In this document: piece by piece, positions 10,502 to 23,067 of the stretch
Position numbering within the stretch: position 1 is the first letter of the stretch
Layout of the letters: each line of letters opens with the position of its first letter
Assembly (NCBI GenBank): GCA_907163375.1
Contig: CAJQUW010008706.1
Location: 248,001-312,000, forward strand
Direction: 5' to 3'
Source of the DNA: Prostheceraeus crozeri
Lineage: Eukaryota; Platyhelminthes; Polycladida; Euryleptidae
DNA length: 64,000 bases
Made by a program: the position numbers and the translations under genes
Notes under the pieces: model-generated
The model's database searches: none
What the model was told of the DNA's origin: nothing
The model's input: the letters and a program-made list of their open reading frames with translations, nothing else

Positions 10502-12430
10502 TGATGATGATGATGATGATGAGGACGATTTTTATTAAAATGACAACTAACTAAAAAGCTTCAGGGTCAGTTCACAAAATTTAAAAGCATAAGAAAGCTC
10601 ACAAAATAAAAGACCGATCAGCTGCTTTTGCATATAAATATTAGCTTGACATATGACTTAAAAAGTTTAACTGTCTCTTGAGATCGACATTTGGGTGGCA
10701 GGCTATTCCATATATGAGCTGCACTGGAAGAGAATAGTTTCCTCTGTGTAAATTTCAGTCTGCAGCGTGGTTGGAGGAGTTGCTCTTTTGATGAAGAGCG
10801 GAGTCGAGATCGATTGTGAAGGTCACTCACAAGCTTCACTCGCTCTCCAAGGTACGATGGAATAGATCCATGAATACACTTATAGGCCAAGGTGGCTAAG
10901 CGAAGATCAACTCGATGCCTCATGGATAACCAGTCCAGTTCTTTCGCGGCTCCTGAAACATGGCCAAAGTACGGGATGTTCTTCACGAGACGAACTGCAG
11001 CATTGATCACGCTCTGAAGGCGGTTCATCGTGACTTCAGGCAACCCATTGAAAATACCGATGCAATACTCGAGCACAGGGAACACCAATGACTCAACCAG
11101 ATAGGCAGTATGAGAACGAGTAATTGATCGGCGGATTGAGCGGATTTGTCGGAGTATACTGAAGCACGATGACACTGTTTTTGAAACTTGTGATGTTAAG
11201 GACAATGTGTTGTCAATTATGAAGCCGAGATAGCGAAAAGAGGCCACAGGAGTAAAATGATGGTCCATAATGGAGATAGGTTGCTCGTGGAAAGCCGATA
11301 AGCGCTGGCGTAGTCCACACCACATAATATTTGTCTTCTCCATGTTCATCACCAACTTGTTAGAGTTCAGCCAACTTTGAATAAAATGCATACCATGTGA
11401 GATTTTTGAAGTCAATGAAAGTTCTTTACCATGTGGACAAGAGACAATGTCGTCGGCGAAGATGTGGACTTTCAAGCCAAAATTTTGTGAAACTTGGGAA
11501 ATTTCGGCAGTGTAGAGGGCATACAGAATTGGCCCGAGGACAGTTCCTTGTGGAACACCATTGACCACTGGCACAACACTAGAATGGGATCTTCCATACC
11601 GAAAGTACTGTGAGCGCCTTGTAAGAAAGGACCGAAACCATTCCAACACGAAACCTGTCAAACCATACGTCGTTGAAAGTCGTTCCATAAGTATATCATA
11701 ATTCACTGAATCGAATGCCGCTGACACGTCGAGTGCTGCTAGAAGATTTACTTCTCCCTCATCAATGGACTCAAGAAGATCACTCATGACATCAGTAATG
11801 ACAGTTTCCGTAGAATGATGTTTCCGGTATGCTGATTGGTAAGTCGGAAGAAGATTGCTTGTATGCAGATAAGAAATCAATTGGCGCAGGACAAGTCGTT
11901 CTAGCAGCTTCGACAGAACAGGGAGGCTGCTGATAGGACAATAAGATGACACATCATCGACATTCGATTTCCCTTTCTTGATGACAGGAGTAACACATGC
12001 CAAGCCCAAGTTGGATGGAAACGATCCTCGAAGTAGTGATTCATTCACCAAGTGTGTTAGAAATGGCGAGAGAAGGCCAAGGCATTCCTTGAGAATGCGA
12101 GTTGGCATGGGATCTGCCAGGGACTGTTTATTGGGCAACGATCGTATTGTGGAGGAGATGTCGGGAATTGAGACGCACCGGAATGTTGACAACGAGCATT
12201 CTTTATCCAAAACGGTAAATGAAGGCTGTACGCGTGATGGATGTAATTTTCCTAATCTTGTCGAAGTAGTCTGCAAACTGTGTAGCATCAAGGTAATCCG
12301 AGGAAAGTTTAACATCGCGACCCAGCAAGGTGTTTATTGACCGCCAAAGTTTTTGAGAGTCTTTACTTTCAGATTGTATTGACAAATGTCGACAAAATGA
12401 TCTTATGAACGAATAGAAAATTGGTGTTTT
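10502..12430 (-). mobile_element. 5'-truncated CR1/L2-type LINE (A)
   Basis: The 3' end at the left is marked by a (CAT)n tail (10502-10530 on the minus strand), as CR1/L2-like LINEs use microsatellite rather than poly(A) tails. The copy holds the reverse transcriptase and C-terminus and loses the endonuclease at about 12430. It sits directly against the end of the Tc1 relic at 9540-10501, so it probably inserted into that element. Confidence 0.8.
10618..12315 (-). CDS. LINE A reverse transcriptase (ORF2 C-terminal part)
   Basis: The 565-residue open frame carries the reverse transcriptase of a CR1/L2-clade retrotransposon, which copies its own mRNA at a nicked chromosomal site. Visible are the QSAYRKHHSTETV block, the LAALDVSAAFDSVNYD palm Asp, GVPQGTVLGPILY, and the catalytic box as FADDI where most relatives have YADD. 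LGFIIDNTLSL and a C-terminal IWNSLPPKCRS complete the usual order. The frame is uninterrupted over 1.7 kb, and related sequence in a shifted frame continues to about 12430 (LWRSINTLLGR), so the copy is truncated but not old. The first Met is not the native start. Confidence 0.85.
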   Translation of the reverse strand: MLNFPRITLMLHSLQTTSTRLGKLHPSRVQPSFTVLDKECSLSTFRCVSIPDISSTIRSLPNKQSLADPMPTRILKECLGLLSPFLTHLVNESLLRGSFPSNLGLACVTPVIKKGKSNVDDVSSYCPISSLPVLSKLLERLVLRQLISYLHTSNLLPTYQSAYRKHHSTETVITDVMSDLLESIDEGEVNLLAALDVSAAFDSVNYDILMERLSTTYGLTGFVLEWFRSFLTRRSQYFRYGRSHSSVVPVVNGVPQGTVLGPILYALYTAEISQVSQNFGLKVHIFADDIVSCPHGKELSLTSKISHGMHFIQSWLNSNKLVMNMEKTNIMWCGLRQRLSAFHEQPISIMDHHFTPVASFRYLGFIIDNTLSLTSQVSKTVSSCFSILRQIRSIRRSITRSHTAYLVESLVFPVLEYCIGIFNGLPEVTMNRLQSVINAAVRLVKNIPYFGHVSGAAKELDWLSMRHRVDLRLATLAYKCIHGSIPSYLGERVKLVSDLHNRSRLRSSSKEQLLQPRCRLKFTQRKLFSSSAAHIWNSLPPKCRSQETVKLFKSYVKLIFICKSS

Positions 12431-13623
12431 GTAGCTGCATCACTTATCTTGCAGCAGTTGCAAATATAATAATAAAGGGATTTCCGATTACTGGTATCCG
12501 TCTTTTTCATAACAGCGTTTTTCGTTTACTTTCATTAAATATCTCAACTCCCAGATACTTCAGTACATAAAGTAATGAATTATTCCTATTGATTACCGTA
12601 ATTAGAATTTCTTCTTAACACGAGTATTCATTTTTAGTGTATAGCATCAAGTCTTCAATACATAGCCTACATATGCATTTGCAATAAACAAAAGCTTGCT
12701 AATTGTCTTGGTACGCCGTAAAACATTGTCCCATGCAAAGTCCCGGCTTTGATACGCATGCAGCTCAATGATTCGAGTATCCTCTCTAATGCTATTGCTG
12801 CAATAACACATTTTGCATCGTTTCGAAGGGCGTTGTTTGCAGTATGTCGATGACATTTTTTCAATGGGATATTGCAAGACCCCAGTTTTAATTGCTTTGG
12901 GCTCTGAAGGCTGTCATTTTTTAGGGAATCTGTGGGACTACTCCGGTAAAATGCCCAACTGCAAAGAGAGAGAAATCAACAGAAGTTACTTTGGAGTTTT
13001 TCTCTACCATCTTTCTTACAAACGTGGTCAAAAGTAATCTCTGCATGAGATGAACCAACAATGGCTCCTGAGTGTGTATGTACAATCGGCTGATGCGGTG
13101 TATTGGTCAGCTATTCCATCCACTTGATGGTTGTAGATTTCAATGACTCAGTTTTAACGTTGCCTGGTGTGCATCTTGTCTTTGGTGGACTTGCTTTCAT
13201 GGATTGACAGTGCAGTGCTAAAGAGCCGTTAAGATAGTCTGACGCACACCGTACGTCAAAGAAGCAGTGCAAAATAACTTCGATGAAATAATTTACAGCG
13301 TACCACCTTGACAAGAATATACATCTATCGTCTGTTTTACTGATTTCGTTCCTTGTAAGATCTAGCAACATTTACTTAGATCAATGCTTAAGTGTGACCA
13401 TCAGCATACAGCTGGTTTTCTATTCTAGTCCTCTTCACTCACAACCAGAAGTGAATTCATCATCGTCATCAAAGATTTTAAATTCTAATACCAAAAGTTT
13501 AATTTATAAGTAGAGCATTGTCTAAATTGTCGCATGCAAAATTATGAGGAAAATCATTTTGCTTGGATGCTTTGTCAAAACATGATTAAAGTCACAAAGA
13601 TTGCGACTGCAAGTTCGCCTGGG
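12431..13623. other. non-coding, nothing recognised
   Basis: Several short frames without family resemblance; no repeat limits seen. Confidence 0.4.
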
Positions 13624-14003
13624 CATTGAATAGAAAATGTCCTTAGATTTGAACAATTTAAGCACAATAATTCCTTGGCAGCCTCATGCAGTGCGTTTCG
13701 CCCTAAAAGGGCTCGTCAGTGCAGCTCGGAAATGGCCCAAACTAGCTTAAGATATCTAGAGTGGCTGAACAGGCACTCTGCAATCTTAATGATTATCAGC
13801 TGCACGGCAAGGCCAGGATTAACAAACGCAGAGCAGCCTGTTGTCCTTCATCAGCTTGTTCAGCCATTCTAGATATTTTAAGCTAGTTTGGCTATTCCAA
13901 GCTGTACTGACGAGCCCTTTTAGGGCGAAGCGCAGCATCTGCGGCTGCCAAGGAATTATTGTGCTTTAATTGTTCAAGTCTGAGTATAGCTTTCTATTCA
14001 ATG
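13624..14003. repeat. large imperfect palindrome (MITE-like)
   Basis: The left arm (13624-13775) and right arm (13853-14003) are inverted copies: CATTGAATAGAAA, TTGAACAATT, AGCACAATAATTCCTTGGCA, TTCGCCCTAAAAGGGC, TCGTCAGT and TGGCTGAACA all recur in mirror order. The spacer is about 77 bp. The layout is that of a foldback MITE, but no target duplication is clear. Confidence 0.65.
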
Positions 14004-16960
14004 ATCGCAGTGTGTCTGGAACTTCTTTAAAGTTTTATTTTTTACTTCAAGTGACAAGATGATCGAGTTGGTTAAAACTGATATAAATGCAGGGAAGAAC
14101 ATCCACCCAATGTATTCAACTTCAGGCTTCAGGTATATTGATTCATTGAACCATCAAAATCAGATGTGTACCCATCCCCGGGTCTGCCGACGCCAAATAG
14201 CCCGGTCTTAATATTTTTAAGGACTATAATTAAATGCACTAAATATTAGCATTATAGTGTCTCATGCCATAAAATTGCGAAAATCTTCATAAGTTCACAA
14301 TTAATTCACTTCATAATTATGAAAATATATTCTTCATAAGGTCAAGTTCACTGTAAATGTAGGTGCTGAAATCATGTGTTCCGGAGAACAGTGTACAAAC
14401 GGTCAAAATGCATGCGTACAAAAATGTGTTACAATATAGTGCGTATATCAATCACATCAATGAGTAGAAAATAATATGCGCGCAAATGATCCTGCAATGG
14501 GGTGAAACCACAGGGATAAATTGCCTTGCTGCGTGCTTGAGTCTAGAGATGACTTTCCTCAATACTGATGGTCATGAACAGAACTACATGTAGTTTCGAG
14601 GGCAAGAAGATAAATTTTCCATTTATCGTTATGTAAATTCAAGTCTGAATTCTAACGAGCGAGAAGATTGACGCCACATTCAGCGTACACAGTCAATAGA
14701 TTAAGATCATAAATAGTCGAACAGTGTGAATACATGTATACTTTCATTTGACAAATTTATCACTAAGAAAAATTGAGTCAAAGATGCGTACTTTTCACTT
14801 GACAGGCCTGCCGTCAATCTGACCGCTTAAGTTCGTGGGTTTTCAGATAACAGTAGCTGCTGCTTCTGCAATGCGCGCGCTTGGCCAATCACACAAGCCA
14901 ACGAGAGACGAATATTTATGTCAATCTCTTTTGCTTACTGATATTGCATACAATGGATGTGATGCAATTATGTCCGCTCTAGACTAACCCACACGCAAAA
15001 GAATCCATCTCTGTGGCTGAAACCCAAAAACTTCTGAAGTGTTTCTAAAAAGGTTTACAACGGTGGTTATGTCTGACAGATTGATGCCAAATTTTGCGGC
15101 ACTTTGTTAGGTCTCATTCTCTGAAACAGGATTAGATCATCAACAAACTCCATTTGTGATTCATTCTGCCATACATTTTGAAATTCCTTGGAATTCCGTG
15201 GTTTTGACAGACCATTAAGCATTAAATGAAGCTGCTATCAGTCCAATCAGTCCAGCCTTGACGTCATGATGTTCAATGTAATATGTTGAGTTTTTATAAA
15301 ATTGCGGCATTTCACTTGTTGAGTTATCATGTGATCTCAAAGCACACAGTAAATTAGGGCGTCCACACCAAGTATATGGAATTAACTGCTGCCTAGTCTG
15401 TAACCGAATCACCTGTGGTCTGCATTTTCTTCAGTGAATTACACGTTGTTGATAAAGTGAATTCTTTGAAACTGCAATAGGCACATCACTTCAGATAATG
15501 CATGGTTTTTCATTTATAACGCCTTCCACGAATTTGCCACCCATGAAAAGCGTTGACCCACCATCGAGCAAATGGGAAGAAATTGATAAAGGCAGGTAAA
15601 CATGATTAAGAAAATTGAGAGTAAAGCAGAAATAGTCGAAATCGCCACCGAAAACAACAAATAAATATGGAGCAGTCATGCAAGGTTCTGCTTCACTATT
15701 TGCACAAAGCGAGATATCAATTTTATATGGGAATACTTTTCTATTGAAAATATGCAACTCTATTAATAGCATTTCTTACCGATTTTTGCGCTATCATTAA
15801 CAGAGGCTGAAGTAAGAAAACATTGTTTACATACAGTGAAGTCTAGAATGTCTCACTGGTGTTGCTCCTTATCAATCAGTAGCAACAGAAAATTCGCTTA
15901 ATTATGTTAATCTGACCATTTAGCAGAAATAATGCAATAATAGACCTTAGAACTGCATGTCTTCTGATAAGCCTACTCTTATATATATATATATATATAT
16001 ATATAAATATTAATGCTCTTATACGATCTTGCACCTTACATTTATCAACACACTTTTCATGATGTTTTGCATCCACTAAACTACCAACTTCAACAGATAT
16101 TAGACATGTTGCTTTTACGTGGGAGCCAGTTCATTCATTGCAATTTTGCAGTTCTGGCAGGATAATGTAGAGATAGGAGACCATCCGAATTATAATTGTT
16201 CAATAAAATATACAAGGTAGCTTTGAAAATGAGCTTGCTAGTCATTGATTCAGATTTTCACATCAGTAAATGCACCAAATTAATAAATTTTAGCATAAGT
16301 CGACTTCTTGTGACCCAAATGAACGGAGTGTTTATTAAGTAAATTTCTGCCGCCAAGAATGATCGGTCTAATTTTCTGGCGGCAGAATTTTAAATAACGA
16401 ACAGTCCCTATATCACTTTAAAGAATTGCCAGCGATGTGATTCATCAAAATTCTGACTTGGTTTAACAGTTTAACTGGTCTTCTGAGTGATCACACAGAG
16501 AACTAACTAATTGTTGCTATAAATGTCCATACATTGAATTCCGAATGCGCAACACAATATACCTTATCATCCAATCAAATTTATGGACAGACATTCAGGG
16601 ATAATTTGAGACATGTTGAAAGTAGGCCTATAGTTATCATGGGCATTTGTGACCAGCAAATTTCGAGGTAAATATTGTAATGTTGATCGATCGCTTATCA
16701 AATTTCAACAATGCCAAATGCTTAGTTCATCAATGAATGTATTCAAAATGATAGAAAATTAAAGTGAAGCATTAAAAACATGATCGAGTGAAACGTCAAC
16801 TTAACAGCTTTGCTTCTATATCTCAATTTATCTTGAAGAATCTTTACAGCCTCCTCATCAAGTAATATTGACATCTGTCACACACACCCTCGGCACTCCT
16901 TCATCATTTTCTGAACAGTTTTGAAGCCTCAGCTTCACGCCATTGTTTCTAACTTATCAT
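14004..16960. other. non-coding, 3' flank of the channel gene
   Basis: No coding region is supported. It includes a (TA)n run at 15977-16004. TTTATT at 16331-16336 could be a minus-strand AATAAA for the receptor gene ending at 16961, but the distance of about 600 nt makes this tentative. Confidence 0.4.
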
Positions 16961-17331
16961 TTAAGTGGTGCGAAAGTTGACAGGTATCACAGGTCTGCTA
17001 TAGCACTTGCCGAAAAGATAGGCGAAAGCGAAGATGACTAGAAGTGATGTAATCAACAGTCCGAATCGGTCATTGATGCAGCCCATCTCATGCCACGTTC
17101 GTAGCGGGTCACGAGTTTCCTTGGTTCGCTCAGTTGACTCAGTTTCTTCTTCCTCAACATAAACTGTTCTTCCACGGCATCGCATGCAGCAGATAGGAGC
17201 CATTATTCGGAAGTAGATAAATGTGAGAGGTCGGGGAACTTGGGAGCGCCGACACATATATAGATTGATGGAAATCGTCTGGAATAATTCAGTCAAAACA
17301 CATGAGCCGAGGAGGACAGCGTAGACTTGAC
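16961..17331 (-). CDS. Cys-loop ligand-gated ion channel, last exon (TM3, loop, TM4)
   Basis: This is the terminal exon of a host pentameric channel gene. It starts after a polypyrimidine tract and CCTTTCCAG acceptor; its first two bases complete the Gly codon left split (phase 1) by the exon at 20124-20778. The reading is QVYAVLLGSCVLTELFQ (start of TM3), a second hydrophobic stretch, a short intracellular loop with a CCMRCRGR cluster and a Glu/Thr-rich acidic tract, then INDRFGLLITSLLVIFAF as TM4. The stop codon lies at 16961-16963. The M3-M4 loop is only about 60 residues, short for nicotinic receptors. Frame, phase and topology all agree with the upstream exon. Confidence 0.85.
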
Positions 17332-20123
17332 CTGGAAAGGAATAAGATATGCTTCCGATAAAGAATGAAATCTGAAGTGAATAATCTCGAGAATCTAGTA
17401 AGAATATGGTTTCACAAATATATTCTATAAAGGACAACATTGACTCACTTTACTAACAAGCAATTGGGGTGACATGTTGTGACTGTATTGATTCATGGTC
17501 CTTACATGGAAGAGGTTTGAAAACTCTTCATATAAGTTCAGATATTCGTCATATAAGATTTCTGAATGATTAATTAGCGTCAAACGCCATAAAGCACATT
17601 TCTGTTAAAAATAAATAGTGTAGAAAGAGCACAATTATTTAGACTTCTAGTCGATTGTACCAACGAAATTCTATGACATGATATTTTCAAAATTGATGTA
17701 CAAGAATGCATGTTCAGTTATTCAGATGAAAATAAAAATAAACAGTTTCAACTATTTCATGTAGTAAAACACGCCGCGTGATCATTTAATCTTCATTATT
17801 ACTTATGAGTTAAAGCGTTTCACTGAAAACATTGTGTAAAATCGATGTGCTCCATTTATATTCCAAATTTATATTTGACATTATAATTCATGTATTACCG
17901 ATTAACACTGCGAAGTTTTAATGAGTTAGAACATGCGAAAAACACAAATGAAAACCCAACACCAGGTTGTTATAAGGGCTTGGGTTGGGCTACCCGACCA
18001 AGCGGCTTGGGTTTTGTTTGAGTTAGCAACCCAAGAAAGAATTGTGATGACCCAAGGCTAAAATGATGCAAAATTCTAGCTACCATAGGCCCATACCATT
18101 ATTATAGGCCTATACCATACATTAATTATGATATATAAGCCTACGCATTAACCTAGTTGTACAGTAACCGGGTCATGCACTGGCACTGTATCTAGGCCTA
18201 TTTAGAACATGTGTTTAGGCTATGGGCAACCGGTGGCCTATGCATGGGCTTGCGAATCAGACTTAGGTTCTGTATCACCCCACCAAGCCAAGCGAAATGG
18301 ATTTTTCGTCCATATAGTTGCGCCTAATGAATCGTGTTTATAGTATAAATCGCAGGCTGTAGCAAAAGGCGACCGTCATGATGTTGCATTTTTTAAGTCT
18401 AGCTTACCTTCCCGATAACTAGCCTAGGCCTACATTACAGGCTACGACTTACTAATTCATTGATTCTTGATAAGTTTATGAATAATGTCGTGGGTTGGGA
18501 CTTATTATGCACAGACATTATCTACGATGAAGATGAAGGTTGTACCAGCACAGTGTACATGTACATGTAGGCATAGCCTAGATATTTTGGGCATATCTAT
18601 CAATTGGCCTCATATTAGTTGTCTTTTGTTGTATACCTGTATTTAGTTCACTGATGAATCGAAACTCATGCCTACCTAGGTAGGCCTACATGTATGCTCA
18701 AACAATACGTAGTCTAACTACTTAATTAGGCTCAGACTATATATTAATTAGGTATTGTCTGCTGCATAAAGTATCAGCTTACGTGTGTACCTTTAGTTTT
18801 TTATATGCTTGCTTAATAAGTTATATACGCCACTACTGTATGATTAGTTCAGCCTCATCGTAAAAATGTGCAGTATAGGCTATACAGTACACTGTAGTAC
18901 ATGATAAGCCTAAGCTACATGCTGGATATTATCACAAAACAAAAACTTCAATTATGTGCTTGCACAGACTTACAGCAGAAGTTTTACTTCGTCCTTTAGA
19001 GGTGGGCTTGGATCAAGCTTGGGTTTGACATCCAAGCCTTGGGTCCAAAACCCAAGCAACCCCAAGCAAACCTAAGCAGCAAACTTGCCCAACACATTCA
19101 AGCTGCACTGTAAGCTGTAATCAGTCAAATACCACACAATTTATCAGTCATAATGATCAGACAATATGAGACAATTATCGGTCAAAATATCAGACAATGC
19201 TGTCCACTTTTTTTTATAGATATTGTCTCTGAAAAGGTTTAACACCAGGTACTTGTATCTAGACACTCCTCATCACGTTTGTTCTAAATCTGTTCCAATC
19301 ACTCACACTGGCACTCTTGCATGCACAGTATGAACTACTTTGGTACCTTGTAAGTTGTCTTTCATTTTAACGAAAATAACTTTGGGGAAATAAATTGTAA
19401 AAACAAAATTAAAAGATGGTATCAATATGTCGAACATCAAGACATATTATTGCCATGCATCTAGGTCTATAAAACCCCACTTGTTTTAAACATAGGATAT
19501 TCTTATAACTGAAAATTATCAAGGATGACATCCAATTTTGATAAAGGTGCATATATTAGTCATATTAAGTAGCATGATATGCAGTAAACGCAATAAAATA
19601 AATTTGTCCGTGCGATGAGACAATGATTGTCTGATAGCATCAGCCAAAATACTGATTTGGCTGACACATTGTCTGTTAAGTGATTGCTTACGCTTTACAT
19701 AATTATGAATTTTGTATCTCTATGCGCTTCAGAGCACGGTTAAGGTTAGGATAAGATTGGAAGCTTAAGTTTTCTACATTATTCACGGTATGCAAATCTT
19801 TAATCTCTGACAAGTAAAAGCAGTCAGCAACTACAAGAAAAATGTAGTTGAAAAGTCATGCCATGATGATCGGATAAGTTGCTCATGTCGATTATTATCT
19901 TTCTTTCTGATAAATGTAATAATTGCTATTTCAATGCATTTTTCTATTAGAAATCATCAATTCATTTATTTCAAATAAATAAAGCATGAGCATTTACAAT
20001 ATTCAGGAGAAACGATTGCTCAGAAATTAAGAAGACGCTCTAGTAGAGGATAAATGAAGAATTTCCTACAATTAACTATATTATGATAAATGATATCCCC
20101 GCATGATTCCATGTGACACTCAC
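17332..20123 (-). other. intron of the channel gene, with repeats
   Basis: The 2.8-kb intron has a GTGAGT donor at 20123-20118 and a CCTTTCCAG acceptor ending at 17332. Near 17970-18060 and 19000-19090 GCTTGGGTTTTG-type motifs occur in inverted orientation, which could be the ends of a roughly 1.1-kb transposon, but no target duplication is visible. The part in between is rich in TAGGCCTA words. No further exon is needed, because the phases of the two exons match directly. Confidence 0.6.
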
Positions 20124-20778
20124 CCAGAACCGGAACTTCTGACGCCTTTGGTAATGACCGCTCTAACAGGAGCATGTAGATGTTGAAAGATAGGAAAGTA
20201 GAGACGGGGATGAGCAGTTTTGGATTACATTGAGTTGGAGGAATTACGTGAGGCAGAAGAACAACGACGGATAATAGAAGGGATGGTAAAATAATGGTTA
20301 GGAAGTAGAAAGCATGATTTCTGTACATCAAGAGACAGAGGTGATAAGCAGGCACAGATATCTGAGTTCCGTTTGGATGGTACAGCTTCTCCTGCATAGC
20401 TTTTTGATTGGTTGCAAGAAGAGTCCATTCTTCACCTACACTCCTCGAAGTCGGATGAGAAACACTTTTCATTGGCTTTGGGACAACAAAGTCTCGATAT
20501 GCGATCGATGGCGAGAATGACAATGAGCAGAGCTGAATATCTTTCGGGAAAAATTCTACATCCACTTCACATGCGACGCTCACTTTGACAATTCTCTCAA
20601 GGACGACTTCACCGTTGAATCGCATGTGTACAGATTCCCAAGTAGACATTGCAGAACGAAGACTGAAATCTGTTGAAGTAGAGAGACTCAAGTCCGGAAT
20701 CCAAATCTTCGTCACAGGCATTACGATATAGTCGGGACCAGAAGATGCGGGCCATTTGAAGCGTTCATCTAGCCATGA
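20124..20778 (-). CDS. Cys-loop ligand-gated ion channel, ligand-domain to TM2 exon
   Basis: A host neurotransmitter-gated channel subunit of nicotinic type. The exon starts after TTTACAG with SWLDERFKWP, the usual WxDxRLxW exon start, followed by KIWIPDLSLS. The Cys-loop is exact: two Cys with 13 residues between them and the FPKD signature (CEVDVEFFPKDIQLC). TM1 is FYFLTIILPSLLLS, and TM2 runs to LLLERSLP before the split Gly codon. Loop C lacks the vicinal Cys pair of alpha subunits, so it is a non-alpha-like subunit. The TM2 entrance reads CNPK where cation channels have GEK, so the usual selectivity Glu is missing. The 5' exons were not found in the window. Confidence 0.9.
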
Positions 20779-22687
20779 CTGTAAACAAGAAGTCAGAAGT
20801 TAGAGCGATTTTATAACGCAAACTCACACACAGTTTTTAGAGAAGGTTGTCTGTTCTTTGTAAGTGCAAGAGAATGAATTTTCCTTAATTAGGAAATGAA
20901 AAAACTCCTACTAGAAGTGTGGACTTCAAGTTCACTCCTCCGCGCTGTGAAAGTTGAGCCTTAGACTTGGTACAAAATTGATTCAAATATGACCATAGAT
21001 TCATATATCTACACTTTCTCTCGGTCAAAATGTTTTTTAAATTGATTCAATAGAGCCGACTTGATAGAATGGTTTCAATGCTTTAGAAAATCCAAAAGTA
21101 CGTTAAACACACGGTCTTAGTTAAATAGTCGTCATCTATGGCACGCACACAATGAAGGGCCATAACCTTTGTCTTGGGTACACCAAGACTAAGATCAATT
21201 TTGGGGACACTCCTAAAAGCATGGTAACTATCAAGACAATTCTTGAGTGCACCCAGGACCCAAGGATTAACACCTGTCTAGTGAATTACGAGTAATTACA
21301 AGCCTACATTTCTAATGATTTGTTTTGAAAACTTCGGCTCAGATCGATGCTATTCAAAATTGTTGAATTGTTATGCATGCATGCGTTGTTATTGTGTCAT
21401 ACAGTGACTTACAAGTAAGTGCATATAACGTACGAATGTCACATTTACATAATCGTCATTTATTTGCTTTTGGGTACTTTTATTCTCCCCCCCCCACATT
21501 TTCCAATTTTTCCAAATTCATCAAATTTCGTCAAACTTAATCATATTGGATTTAGAAAAGACTTGATCTGTCACTGAGTGATAGCACAACACCACTGAGA
21601 AGTCTTACTTAAATCCTGGGATGAAGGATTGGTGCCTTGGATTCTCAGTTTAAATACAAGGTACAGCTGTGATCATGAACTTCGTGGGATTGTTCTCTAC
21701 AATAAGCGACAAAGCAAGTGTTGTGAATTTTCTGCAAACCAGAGGAACTTTACACACTTAACGCTTTTGCGACGGTGTTGAGGCCAAAGATTGGATGAGA
21801 CTGCACTTAGGAGCAAGAGAAGATCGTTGACTATGCAACACTCGCGGGTGTCAACAGCAAAAATGTGGGGGAAGAATAGAAGTACCAAATTGAAATCAAT
21901 CAAAAGTCACACTAGAATAGTTAATCACGAATCACAAAGTTGTCGTCATCGTTGAGCAAAAGCTCGATCACATGATATTGTAAGTTGTACATGCTACGCA
22001 ATCTGAAACCTGCTTCACGTCCATTGGTTGGATGATAATAAATCCGTGCGAGCTTTGTGGCTTCCAAGCGGTATATTCCGGTACTGAGTCAGCATGTTCT
22101 TAACCATCTGGGCCTCTACCCATACAATTGCTGCGCGTGCGTAACTCAGCATAAGATGCATGTGCAAATGTTGTAGCTAGGCCCATCCATTGCACACCAT
22201 TTGAATTTTGGTGTAGCTAAAATGATCTCAATATCATTTTCAGGGATTAGTTTCCAAATCCAAAATTTTCTTCATAGTACAATTAATATTTCTTCAGAAT
22301 GAGTGCATAATATTCATTTTGAAAGCATAAGATTTCACTAGATATCGATGTCAAACAGTTGTCACATGAATTGTGTAAATGAATGACAGACGTTTCTGTC
22401 TTGAGAACATGGACAAGTCACAATTCCCTTGATATTCAACAAGCAGATGGCGGAGGCAAGAAACTCAATGGAGACTCATCGCTGGTGTAGCTCCAAGTTA
22501 GAGCTGCAAAATGCAAAAAAGTCTGGCTAAGAAAACCGTCCCCGCCGTTATCACAGCTTCTTGTCCGTCTAGGCCGGCATTGATTTTAACGGAAGCATCG
22601 ACACTACAGTTCCGTCAAAGCGTGGAAAAAATTAGGTGAACTCTGATTTAATCAGCGGAGAGAGTCTTATCAAACAATATGGTTCAG
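20779..22687. other. upstream intron or flank of the channel gene
   Basis: No matching 5' exon of the receptor was found on the minus strand here. C and T runs occur near 21484-21520; otherwise nothing is recognised. Confidence 0.4.
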
Positions 22688-22945
22688 CCATCCTACACGA
22701 ACGCGACAGGACCAGAAACCCAACCCGAATGTGACCGGACCAGAAACCTGACCCGAACGTGACCGGACCAGAAACCTTCCTCGAATGAGACCGGACCAGA
22801 AACCTGACTGAAATAAGACCGGATCGGAAACCTGACCCGAATGCGACCGGACCAGAAACCTTCCTCGAATGAGACCGGACCAGAAGCCTGACTGAAATAA
22901 GACCGGATCAGAAACCTGACCCGAATGCGACCCGACCCCGATCGG
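22688..22945. repeat. 28-bp minisatellite with 3-unit higher order
   Basis: About nine units built on GACCGGACCAGAAACC. Unit tails cycle through TTCCTCGAAT, TGACTGAAATA and TGACCCGAAT, giving a higher-order period near 84 bp in the right half. It keeps two minus frames open by repetition (22670-23029 and 22693-22950), which are not taken as genes. GGGTCGGGTCGGG near 26018 has similar words. Confidence 0.85.
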
Positions 22946-23067
22946 ACCAATGTGCTTAGATAGCCCGGGTTCTACAATTTTGAACAATTCAGAACAATTT
23001 TGAAGTCTGGTCGGAGTATCTCTTGTCATAAACCCGAGAAACCCCGAAGAACCCTAACTCGGATTTA

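Noticed and set aside
21697-21903. Candidate signal-peptide exon of the channel gene
   Set aside because: A hydrophobic start is seen, but the rest does not match a Cys-loop ligand domain and splice phases could not be fitted.
22670-23029. 119-residue repetitive frame on the minus strand
   Set aside because: Product of the 28-bp minisatellite whose unit length keeps frames open.
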